The translations under genes and the position numbers were made by a program. From Clostridia bacterium (GTDB lineage Bacteria; Bacillota; Clostridia; Christensenellales; HGM11417): a stretch of DNA of 11,646 nt. Where the stretch lies: the NCBI GenBank assembly GCA_017407365.1, contig JAFQWR010000229.1, forward strand, positions 1-11,646, given 5' to 3'. Of the stretch, positions 1-6,452 are shown one piece after another (within the stretch, counting starts at the first letter, position 1; each line of letters begins with the position of its first letter). Under the pieces are notes generated by a model. That model saw only the letters and a program-made list of their open reading frames with translations. It was not told where the DNA came from and did not search any database.

Positions 1-900
1 CAGGAAAACCCCGACATCACCTTTGCCACCTGCCCCTATCCCAACCCCGAAATGCGTCCCGCGCTTTCTCTTGCCATCCGAGATATGGAGGAGCAGGGCG
101 CAGACCTCATTCTTGCCACCGACCCCGACAGCGACCGCGTGGGTGTTGCCGCAAGAGATAAGGGAGAAATCCGTCTGCTTACGGGTAACGAAACGGGCAT
201 TCTGCTTACCAACTACCTGTTAGAGCGCAAAAAGGCACTTGGCACTCTGCCCAAGGAGCCGCTTGTCATCACCACCATCGTTTCCACCACCATGTGCGAG
301 CCCATCGCCGCGGCCTATGGCGGAAGCTGTAAATACGTTTACACCGGCTTTAAGTTTATCGGCGCCGTGATGGACGATTATGCCGCTAAGGGCAAGGTGG
401 AGGATATCTTAATCGGCTTTGAGGAAAGCTACGGCTATCTGATCGGCGACCACGCACGCGATAAGGACGCCGTTACCGCCTGTATGATTATCGCCGAAAT
501 GGCAGATTATTACGCCGCACAGGGCTTGACTCTGCCCGACGTGCTGGAAAGACTGTATCAGCAATACGGCTACTATCGCTCCACCTTAAAGTCTTACGCA
601 TTCAAGGGCAAGGAGGGCTCCGACCGCATGAAGGCAATCATGCAGGCGCTCCGCACCAATCCCCCCAAGGAACTTGCGGGCGAGGCTTGCCGCTGGACGG
701 ACTATATGCACGTGGAGGGCATGGAGCCAATGAACGTTTTAGAGTGCAATGCCACCTCGTTCAAGGCACTTCTGCGCCCCTCCGGCACCGAGCCCAAAAT
801 GAAGCTTTACGTGCATACCAAGGGCAACGAACGGCAAAGCTGTGAGCGTATCACCGAAGAGGTGCTTGCCGACTTTGACCGTCTGATAGAAACGGTATGA
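1..900 (+). CDS. Alpha-phosphoglucomutase / phosphomannomutase (PgcA-like), 5' end cut off by window
   Basis: The frame is open from the first base and ends in TGA at 898-900, giving 299 visible C-terminal residues. The N-terminal domain with the catalytic phosphoserine loop lies outside the window. Three hallmarks of the alpha-D-phosphohexomutase family are present in order. The metal-binding loop is DPDSDRVG (D41, D43, D45 of the visible part). The sugar-specificity loop is GFEESYG (141-145), followed by a GDHARDKDAV stretch typical of the long PgcA-type enzymes. The C-terminal phosphate-binding loop is RPSGTEPK (259-266). The family interconverts hexose 1- and 6-phosphates in the cytoplasm; the EESYG loop and the length of the C-terminal half favour glucose/mannose over glucosamine. 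The stop codon overlaps the start of the next gene (ATGA), which suggests translational coupling. Exact substrate (glucose versus mannose) cannot be decided from this part. Confidence 0.93.
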   Translation, partial: QENPDITFATCPYPNPEMRPALSLAIRDMEEQGADLILATDPDSDRVGVAARDKGEIRLLTGNETGILLTNYLLERKKALGTLPKEPLVITTIVSTTMCEPIAAAYGGSCKYVYTGFKFIGAVMDDYAAKGKVEDILIGFEESYGYLIGDHARDKDAVTACMIIAEMADYYAAQGLTLPDVLERLYQQYGYYRSTLKSYAFKGKEGSDRMKAIMQALRTNPPKELAGEACRWTDYMHVEGMEPMNVLECNATSFKALLRPSGTEPKMKLYVHTKGNERQSCERITEEVLADFDRLIETV

Positions 901-1913
901 AAAACGAAAGGCTTTCCCTTCCCTTTGCGGGAAGGTGCTACAACATAAACCTGCTCAGCTTCTTTCTGGTAACCGTTCTCTCCTCCTTTGCCGCACCCGT
1001 TTTCGGCTTTCTTGCGTCGGGCGGCGGCGAGGATATGCAGCAGATTACCGAGGCAATTGCAGGCAGTGACTGGTACGTGTGGGCAGTTCAGGTTCTGCTG
1101 TACGTGGTCATCGGCTGTATGATGCTGAAAGAGGGCAGGCGGCAGGGTATCACCCGTGCGGATGTGGATCTCGATCGGGCACCAAGGGCAAAAACGCTGA
1201 TTCTTTCGGCTGTTTTCGGCATTGCGCTTCTGTTTTCACTCAGCGTAATCACTTATCCGTGGCAGATGCTGCTGCAAAAAATCGGCTATAAAACGGCAGA
1301 AATCTCCGTTGAAACACCCGTTGCGCTTGTTGGCGCCATTATCGGGCTTGGCATTCTTCCTGCCGTAATAGAGGAATATATCTACCGCGGCGTCATCTTC
1401 AATGCGGCACGCGCACATGGCGTAAAATTTGGCATCTGTGCCTCTGCCGTGATGTTTTCGCTGATGCACTGTAACCCCGCTCAGCTTGCCAACACGCTGA
1501 TCTGCGGCTTGATTTTTGCCGTGTTTTACTACGTTTTCGACAATCTCTGCTATCTGATTGTCATGCACCTTTGCAACAACTTAGGCGCCATCCTTATCAC
1601 CTATCTCGATTCCCTGCTCGGTCTGAACGCACTGATTGAAAGCAACGGCACCGCCGCAGGCATTTATTGGGCGATAAACGGGGTGAGCATTCTGCTTTGC
1701 ATCGGTATGCTCGTGTATCTTGTGATTGCCTACCGCGAAAAAATCAGCGGCGAATACACCGCGAGGCGTGCGGCAGACCTTTCTACCGAGAGCGTTGCAC
1801 CCTCAAAGCAAACGGTAAAGGAGGGCGCACGCACTCTGCTTTCCTCTTCCGTAGTGGGCATTCTGATTACCGTCTGCCTGCTGCTTCTGAACATTGTCAG
1901 CGCCTTTTTATAA
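897..1913 (+). CDS. CPBP-family intramembrane glutamic endopeptidase
   Basis: A 338-residue integral membrane protein. All three CPBP (CAAX protease/bacteriocin-processing, 'Abi') motifs are visible: EExxxR (E159, E160, R164), FxxxH (F187, H191) and HxxxN (H224, N228). These place the catalytic Glu/His/Asn set inside membrane helices. Hydrophobic segments lie at about 18-40, 60-76, 100-118, 142-158, 177-190, 197-214, 217-235 and 255-275, with a last one at the extreme C terminus. Known relatives act in prenyl-protein processing, bacteriocin immunity or signalling; the substrate here is unknown. The ATG at 897 sits in an ATGA overlap with the mutase stop and has no strong Shine-Dalgarno sequence, so expression is probably by translational coupling. 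No bacteriocin-like small ORF was noticed beside it, so an immunity role is not supported by context. Confidence 0.9.
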   Translation: MKNERLSLPFAGRCYNINLLSFFLVTVLSSFAAPVFGFLASGGGEDMQQITEAIAGSDWYVWAVQVLLYVVIGCMMLKEGRRQGITRADVDLDRAPRAKTLILSAVFGIALLFSLSVITYPWQMLLQKIGYKTAEISVETPVALVGAIIGLGILPAVIEEYIYRGVIFNAARAHGVKFGICASAVMFSLMHCNPAQLANTLICGLIFAVFYYVFDNLCYLIVMHLCNNLGAILITYLDSLLGLNALIESNGTAAGIYWAINGVSILLCIGMLVYLVIAYREKISGEYTARRAADLSTESVAPSKQTVKEGARTLLSSSVVGILITVCLLLLNIVSAFL

Positions 1914-2016
1914 GCGGAGCCTTGAAAAAAAGCGTTCTGCCCTTATAAAAACAGCTGAAATGCACGCAAATACTCCTGCAATAGCAGGGGAAAAACGGCA
2001 AAAAACGCCGTATATA

Positions 2017-2046
2017 TTGACAAAGCTTCCCTCGTTATGTTAGAAT
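2017..2046 (+). promoter_or_regulatory. Sigma-A promoter of the 2081-4484 operon
   Basis: A perfect -35 box TTGACA (2017-2022) is followed after an 18-base spacer by TAGAAT (2041-2046), one base off the TATAAT consensus. The predicted transcription start near 2053 leaves a leader of about 28 bases before the ATG at 2081. The leader includes an excellent ribosome binding site CGGAGG (2068-2073). The promoter lies 104 bases after the CPBP gene and starts a new transcription unit. Confidence 0.8.
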
Positions 2047-2080
2047 AAGAGGGTGCATCGAAAACCACGGAGGATATGAT

Positions 2081-2686
2081 ATGGACGCCAAAAGCTTACG
2101 GCGCTACGATATTTTGTTTCAATTTGCAAGCTCCGACTTCACCCGTCGGCCGCCCCTGATTCATCAGGGCATGGAGGAGTTTTTGTCGCACGACCAGAAC
2201 GAGTTTCTGGCGATGTGGGAATATCTGCTCATCCGCTACACCGACCTTTTGCAAACGCCCGGCTTCAACGGTGCGCTCACGCAGGACCTCTTTCAGCTCT
2301 ACTACAAAAAGAGCGCCAAAAACGCACAGAAGCTGCTGTTTGAAAACAACGTCATCTTAAAGGCGTGCTTCGGCGCGTCCGAGATGCCCCTCTGCCCCGA
2401 GGCAATGGATATCGTAATCGGGCTGTTGCACGGCGCAAAATACGAGCAGACGGACATTCTGTTTAAGCACGCACAAAAAAATACCGTTCTGCCCGAGGGC
2501 TTCGGCGGCTATTTCAAGCTTGTTTTTGAGCGCTTCACCCGTGAGGCGTTGGAAAAGAATAAGGAAAGCGGCAAGGTGCTTTCGCTGAAAAAATCCGTCT
2601 GCACCTATCTGGAAAGCGTGATTCAGCACATCACCACCGACGAAAAGGCGTTGCTGATGCAGCGCGTAAACGAGCTGAGAAGATAA
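2081..2686 (+). CDS. Unrecognised soluble protein, first gene of a three-gene operon
   Basis: A 201-residue protein that I do not recognise. The start is well supported: ATG with CGGAGG seven bases upstream, directly behind a strong promoter. The sequence looks mostly alpha-helical and cytoplasmic, with no signal peptide or membrane segment. It opens MDAKSLRRYDILFQFASSDF, is rich in Phe/Leu/Tyr on amphipathic stretches through the middle, and ends in a basic helix LLMQRVNELRR. No nucleotide-binding loop, metal-ligand cluster or DNA-binding helix-turn-helix is evident. The next gene begins 24 bases after its stop, and the PIN-TRAM gene lies behind that, so the three are likely co-transcribed. 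Codon use resembles that of the neighbours, so recent transfer is not suggested. Confidence 0.8.
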   Translation: MDAKSLRRYDILFQFASSDFTRRPPLIHQGMEEFLSHDQNEFLAMWEYLLIRYTDLLQTPGFNGALTQDLFQLYYKKSAKNAQKLLFENNVILKACFGASEMPLCPEAMDIVIGLLHGAKYEQTDILFKHAQKNTVLPEGFGGYFKLVFERFTREALEKNKESGKVLSLKKSVCTYLESVIQHITTDEKALLMQRVNELRR

Positions 2687-2710
2687 AAAATACTACGGGG
2701 GTAATATTTT

Positions 2711-3454
2711 ATGAAAAGCCATATGATTTGCTACGTTTCTATCTATGAGGCAAGAAACCGTGTTTTTGCAACGGGCATTCCCTTTTCCGATTTTATTGAG
2801 GGCATACCCGTCAAGCCGGAAAACCTGCTTCTGATGTCTTCGTACTTCTACAACGGCAAGCTGGAAAAAAACACCGGCTTCGAATATGTAGACAGGCCTC
2901 TGTTTGAGCAGCTCTCTGCCGACGATATTGCAGGCTACGGCAATTTCAGCTGGGTAGACTTCGAAAACGTAGCCGACCTTGAAGAGGTCACAGAGGTTGA
3001 GATTTCGGAAATGCTGTATGCCGACTACCGCGGAAAGGCGCTCAAAAGCCCCTTCTTCGATTCCGTCCGCAACCGCTATATGTACTTAGCGCACGACGAT
3101 GACTGGATGTGCACCCTGTATATGCGCACCGTCCGCGATTACCGCTACGTGATTGCGCAAAGGCTTCAGCGTGAAATTATGGGCAGAAGAAAGACGATTG
3201 CACCCATCCCCGACGAAATTCTGAACGTGCTGTTCGACTACGCCGCAAGGGGTGTGGTATTCGATTTTTCTGCCGCAGGCGAAAACCTCATCGGTATCTG
3301 GGAGGTCGGCAACTACGACGATTTCCACTACGACATCATGCATAAGGAATTTGACCGCTTGAACGAGCGCCACTTAGACAAAAAGCTGAACACGCTGGAA
3401 TATTCGCCGCGCAGTAAAAAATGGAAGCTCTGGAACGCAGTACCTGTCAAATAG
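2711..3454 (+). CDS. Unrecognised protein, second gene of the three-gene operon
   Basis: A 247-residue protein of unknown family, without membrane segments or signal peptide. It is unusually rich in aromatic and acidic residues: an N-terminal beta-rich-looking portion (about 1-60), an acidic middle around 85-105 with EEVTEVEISE, an aromatic/acidic patch near 195-205 (NYDDFHYDIMH), and a basic C terminus (RSKKWKLWNAVPVK). The ribosome binding site is atypical, a run of five G (2697-2701) nine bases before the ATG, with no A-rich AGGAGG core. Translation may therefore be weak or coupled to the upstream gene, whose stop lies 24 bases away. No catalytic motif is recognised. The operon position suggests a shared role with the flanking genes, but nothing in the sequence names that role. 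Confidence 0.78.
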   Translation: MKSHMICYVSIYEARNRVFATGIPFSDFIEGIPVKPENLLLMSSYFYNGKLEKNTGFEYVDRPLFEQLSADDIAGYGNFSWVDFENVADLEEVTEVEISEMLYADYRGKALKSPFFDSVRNRYMYLAHDDDWMCTLYMRTVRDYRYVIAQRLQREIMGRRKTIAPIPDEILNVLFDYAARGVVFDFSAAGENLIGIWEVGNYDDFHYDIMHKEFDRLNERHLDKKLNTLEYSPRSKKWKLWNAVPVK

Positions 3455-3462
3455 CAGAAAAA

Positions 3463-3469
3463 GAGAGGG
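3463..3469 (+). promoter_or_regulatory. Ribosome binding site that selects a TTG start
   Basis: GAGAGGG lies seven bases before TTG at 3477. No in-frame ATG or GTG follows near the N terminus that would keep the first membrane helix and have a comparable site, so TTG is the best start. A TTG start usually lowers translation efficiency. Confidence 0.6.
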
Positions 3470-3476
3470 ATAACCT

Positions 3477-4484
3477 TTGCAAACCTTCAACAAAAAAACA
3501 AATATATTTCTGCGGATTGCAGGGCTGATTGCAGGCGGATACTGCGGCATTCTGCTGGGTATTGAGGTTGCGGAGCGCTTTCAGCTTACCGCGCTGTGGA
3601 AGCACGTTTCCGTTGGCGGAGGCGCTGTTTTACTCGGTCTAATTGGGCTGCTTCTGCTTTTGCCTCTGGTAAGAGCCTTATATCAGCGCATATCCAAATA
3701 CTCCTCCGCAGACGTCGTATCCACCACGGCAGGGCTTATCGTGGGGCTTTTGCTTGCTCTGCTCATTGCCAGCCTGTTCGACGGAAATCCCTTCTTCAAG
3801 GGGCTTTTGTACGTTATTTGTGCGGTGCTTGGCGCAATGCTGGGGCATAAAATGCTGAGCAAATACCTCCTCCAACGCAAGCGGGAGGCAGGTCAGGAAA
3901 AGCGCACGGCGGATTGCTCTGCCTTAATTGACGGAAGAATCTACGACATCTGCGTTGCAGGCTTTATTCAGGGCGAGCTTTTCATCTCCTCTGCCGCAAT
4001 CACCTATTTGCAGACGCTCGCAGGTCAGCAGGACACCGTGAAGCGCGCAAGAGGCAAGCGCGGGCTTGAAATCATCAATCAGCTGAAGGAGCTTCCCTCG
4101 CTTACCGTAACGGTTGTGCCCTCCACCGAAAAGGACACCGACTTTGCAACCGTTGAGCTTGCAAAAAAGGAGAGCTGTCCCATCATCAGCGTGGATTGCG
4201 CCATCGCCAAGGCCGCCTCGGTTGCAGGCGTCAGAGTGCTGAACGTGAACGAGCTTGCAAGCGCCTTGCGCCCCAGCCTTCTTGTGGGCGAAGCATTTTA
4301 TCTTCTAATAGTGAAGACGGGTAAGGAGCCCTGGCAGGGTGTGGGATATTTAGATGACGGCACAATGGTCGTTATCGAAAACGGCGGCGAGCGCGTGGGT
4401 GACACCGTACACGCCGAGGTAACCACCGTGATGCAAACCAACGCAGGCAGGCTGATTTTTGCAAGAATCCCCGAAAACGAATAA
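3477..4484 (+). CDS. YacL-like membrane-anchored PIN-TRAM protein
   Basis: A 335-residue protein with the architecture of the Bacillus YacL family, slightly shorter than usual. Four hydrophobic segments (about 11-30, 48-66, 86-103, 107-124) are followed by a PIN nuclease-fold domain (about 142-262) and a C-terminal TRAM RNA-binding domain (about 265-333, with GVGYLDDGTMVVIENG and TNAGRLIFARI). PIN signatures include the DCSALIDGRIYDI strand (D146, D152), RGKRGLEII (E198 where Asp is common) and ISVD (D240). The conserved second acidic residue of PIN domains, the Glu in an ELxxL-type helix, appears to be Tyr177 (ITYLQTLAG), so catalysis may be lost or altered. The family is thought to act on RNA at the membrane, but its substrate is unknown. 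The start is TTG. The gene sits 22 bases after the preceding one and ends just before a strong terminator, making it the last of the operon. Confidence 0.88.
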   Translation: MQTFNKKTNIFLRIAGLIAGGYCGILLGIEVAERFQLTALWKHVSVGGGAVLLGLIGLLLLLPLVRALYQRISKYSSADVVSTTAGLIVGLLLALLIASLFDGNPFFKGLLYVICAVLGAMLGHKMLSKYLLQRKREAGQEKRTADCSALIDGRIYDICVAGFIQGELFISSAAITYLQTLAGQQDTVKRARGKRGLEIINQLKELPSLTVTVVPSTEKDTDFATVELAKKESCPIISVDCAIAKAASVAGVRVLNVNELASALRPSLLVGEAFYLLIVKTGKEPWQGVGYLDDGTMVVIENGGERVGDTVHAEVTTVMQTNAGRLIFARIPENE

Positions 4485-4490
4485 CTCCAC

Positions 4491-4522
4491 GGCTTACCGT
4501 TTTTTGGCGGTAAGCCTTTTTT
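4491..4522 (+). terminator. Rho-independent terminator closing the three-gene operon
   Basis: A perfect 9-base-pair stem, GGCTTACCG (4491-4499) with CGGTAAGCC (4508-4516), encloses an 8-base loop and is followed by six T (4517-4522). It begins six bases after the stop codon of the PIN-TRAM gene. Confidence 0.93.
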
Positions 4523-4592
4523 ATGCAGACGGAGGGAGCGCACGCTTTACGGCAAAACCTTTGCCCGAAGCCCAAAAACCGTGCAAGAACGG

Positions 4593-4622
4593 TTGCGAAG
4601 CAATCGGCTTTTGTGATATAAT
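4593..4622 (+). promoter_or_regulatory. Extended -10 promoter of the PHP / thioredoxin reductase-like pair
   Basis: The -10 box is a perfect TATAAT (4617-4622) with an upstream TGA that supplies the extended -10 TGn element. The -35 box is weaker, TTGCGA (4593-4598), with an 18-base spacer. Two small dyads overlap the -35 box: AACCGT-N6-ACGGTT (4577-4594) and TTGC-GAA-GCAA (4593-4603). They could be an operator but are short. The predicted start near 4629 gives a leader of about 29 bases with ribosome binding site AAAGGAAG (4644-4651). Confidence 0.72.
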
Positions 4623-4657
4623 AGCCTTGGAATAGAAATTGACAAAGGAAGAATACT

Positions 4658-5458
4658 ATGCTCGACCTACACAATCACACATCCTTTTCGCCCGACGGAA
4701 AAATTGAGCTTTGCGAAATGGTACAAAAAGCAAGGGATATGGGTATCACCGTTTTTGGCACCACGGAGCATTGGGATTACGACTACGTTATGGCAAATAT
4801 CACCGTACAAAAAACGGACATCCCTGCCTACGTAAGGGCGGCAACGGAAATGAAGCAAAGCATGAACGGCGAGGGCTTTACCTACCTTCTGGGTGCGGAA
4901 TGCGGCTATCATAAGGACGCCTGCGCCTACTACACGCGCAAGATTGCCGAGCATTCCTTTGATTACATCATCAATTCCACCCACGTGACAGATGGCAAAG
5001 ATTGCTATTTTCAGGAGTATTTCCGCGGAAAAAGCAGGGAAACCGCCTATAAGCGTTATTTTGAAACGGTGCTTGAAAGCCTTTCTGCACCCTACCCCTG
5101 GCATATTCTGGGGCATCTGGGCTATGTATCACGCAACGCCCCCTACGAAAATCCCCGTATCACCTACGAGGAATATAAGGGCTACTACGACGAAATACTG
5201 ACCACCCTGATTGCAAAGGAAAAGACCTTAGAGGTAAACACCAATGTAAAAACGTGCGGATATCTGATTCTTCCACACGGCGAAATCTTAAAGCGCTACT
5301 TTGCACTTGGCGGCAGACGCGTTTCGTTCGGGTCGGATGCGCACCGTGCTGATTCCATGCTGCAAAGCTACGAGCTTGTGATCGGCCTGCTGAAAAGCAT
5401 CGGCTTCAATTCCCTCACCTACTACGTAAACGGCGAGGAAAGGCAATTCCCCATCTGA
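4658..5458 (+). CDS. PHP-domain phosphatase, histidinol-phosphatase (HisK/HisJ) type
   Basis: A 266-residue protein of the polymerase-and-histidinol-phosphatase fold, the usual length for the HisJ/HisK class. Metal-ligand motifs appear in order: HNH (H5, H7), TEH (E37, H38), GAE (E81), STHV (H109), LGHLG (H153), a strand LEVN (E192, N194) and GSDAHR (D227, H229). These would build the trinuclear metal site of the PHP family. Family members of this size dephosphorylate L-histidinol phosphate to histidinol, but many homologues hydrolyse other phosphomonoesters. No other his gene is present here, so a histidine role is not confirmed. The ATG has AAAGGAAG six bases upstream. The stop lies 12 bases before the thioredoxin reductase-like gene, so the two are one transcription unit. 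Confidence 0.87.
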   Translation: MLDLHNHTSFSPDGKIELCEMVQKARDMGITVFGTTEHWDYDYVMANITVQKTDIPAYVRAATEMKQSMNGEGFTYLLGAECGYHKDACAYYTRKIAEHSFDYIINSTHVTDGKDCYFQEYFRGKSRETAYKRYFETVLESLSAPYPWHILGHLGYVSRNAPYENPRITYEEYKGYYDEILTTLIAKEKTLEVNTNVKTCGYLILPHGEILKRYFALGGRRVSFGSDAHRADSMLQSYELVIGLLKSIGFNSLTYYVNGEERQFPI

Positions 5459-5470
5459 TACAGGAGAGAT

Positions 5471-6373
5471 ATGGAAAACCGTTCGGATATTCTTGTTATT
5501 GGCGCAGGCCCCGCAGGGCTTACCGCCGCACTTTATGCGAGCAGAGCAAAAAAGAGCGTAACCGTGATTGAGGCGGTTGCCCCCGGCGGACAAAGCCTGT
5601 ACGCCGAGCGTCTGCAAAACTACCCCGGGCTCCCCGATACCGCAGGCTTTACCCTTTGCACCACCCTGTTGAAGCAAGCCAAGGAGGCAGGCGCAAGCGT
5701 TGTTTCCTCAAAGGTAACGGGCTATCAGCTGACCGAAAAAATGAAAAGCGTGACCACCCAGAAGGGCACCTTTTACGCACCCTGCGTCATACTTTGTATG
5801 GGAAGGCAGGCAAATCTGCCCGACGTGGAAAACGCCGTGGCTTTGCTTGGCAGAGGGCTTTCTACCTGCGCCGTTTGCGACGGTATGTTTTACCGCAACA
5901 AAAGGGTTGTTGTGCTGGGCGGCGGCGACACCGCATTTTCGGATGCACGCACGCTGTCTGCCATTGCAAGCGAGGTCACCGTGGTGCATCGCAGAGATAC
6001 CTTCCGTGCAACCCCCGTGCTTGTGGAGGAGGTGCAAGCGCTTCCCAACGTACGCTTTATCACAAGCGCAACGCTGCAATCCATTCTCACGGACGAAAAG
6101 GGGGTAACGGGCGTTGTTTTATCGCAGGGTGACCAAACACGCACGGAGCCGTGCGACGGCGTTTTTGCCGCCATTGGCGCCACACCAAGCACACAGGGGC
6201 TCCCCGCAGAGATTCTGAACGAAAGCGGATACATCGTCACCGACGAGCGTATGCAAACGGCAATTCCCCGCGTTTTTGCCGCAGGCGACGTGCGCACCAC
6301 ACCGCTACGGCAGGTGGTCACCGCCTGTGCAGACGGAGCAATCGCCGCAACCTACGCCGCAGAGCAGGTATAA
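5471..6373 (+). CDS. Thioredoxin reductase-like NAD(P)/FAD-dependent oxidoreductase
   Basis: A 300-residue flavoprotein of low-molecular-weight thioredoxin reductase size. Visible motifs are the FAD Rossmann loop GAGPAG (11-16), the redox-active pair CAVC followed by DG (C133, C136), the NAD(P)H loop GGGDTA (150-155), HRRDxFRA (173-180, the basic residues that favour NADPH in TrxB) and the C-terminal FAD motif AAGD (270-273). All expected elements are intact, so an active disulfide reductase is likely. The CxxC interior AV differs from the commonest AT, and the partner could be thioredoxin or a specialised thioredoxin-like protein; no thioredoxin gene is adjacent. The ribosome binding site AGGAG (5462-5466) is close to the ATG. 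The gene is second in an operon with the PHP gene and is followed by a strong terminator. Confidence 0.9.
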   Translation: MENRSDILVIGAGPAGLTAALYASRAKKSVTVIEAVAPGGQSLYAERLQNYPGLPDTAGFTLCTTLLKQAKEAGASVVSSKVTGYQLTEKMKSVTTQKGTFYAPCVILCMGRQANLPDVENAVALLGRGLSTCAVCDGMFYRNKRVVVLGGGDTAFSDARTLSAIASEVTVVHRRDTFRATPVLVEEVQALPNVRFITSATLQSILTDEKGVTGVVLSQGDQTRTEPCDGVFAAIGATPSTQGLPAEILNESGYIVTDERMQTAIPRVFAAGDVRTTPLRQVVTACADGAIAATYAAEQV

Positions 6374-6397
6374 GATTTTTTTCATCATACGATTTTT

Positions 6398-6428
6398 CCA
6401 CCAAAGACACCTCTTTGGTGGTTTTTTT
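6398..6428 (+). terminator. Rho-independent terminator between the TrxB-like gene and glmM
   Basis: A perfect 9-base-pair stem, CCACCAAAG (6398-6406) with CTTTGGTGG (6413-6421), has a 6-base loop and a run of seven T (6422-6428). It starts 24 bases after the upstream stop and ends 24 bases before the glmM start, leaving no room for a full promoter between terminator and gene. Confidence 0.93.
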
Positions 6429-6452
6429 ATTCTTTTTTTCTGAGGAGGACAC

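Noticed and set aside
1..900. The first gene as a truncated pseudogene
   Set aside because: The frame is open from the first base with all C-terminal motifs intact; the missing part is explained by the window boundary.
897..1913. CPBP gene as part of a bacteriocin or phage-defence island
   Set aside because: No small peptide gene, processing transporter, nuclease or mobile-element gene was found beside it; the context is housekeeping.
1973..2010. Two small hairpins between the CPBP gene and the 2017 promoter (CTCCTGC/GCAGGGG and CGGC/GCCG)
   Set aside because: Neither is followed by a T run on the plus strand, and the second has only a 4-base-pair stem. They are not convincing terminators for the upstream operon; on the minus strand the second precedes five T, but no minus gene ends there.
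6388..6393. TACGAT as a -10 box for glmM
   Set aside because: There is no -35 box at suitable distance, and the element would lie upstream of the terminator hairpin anyway.
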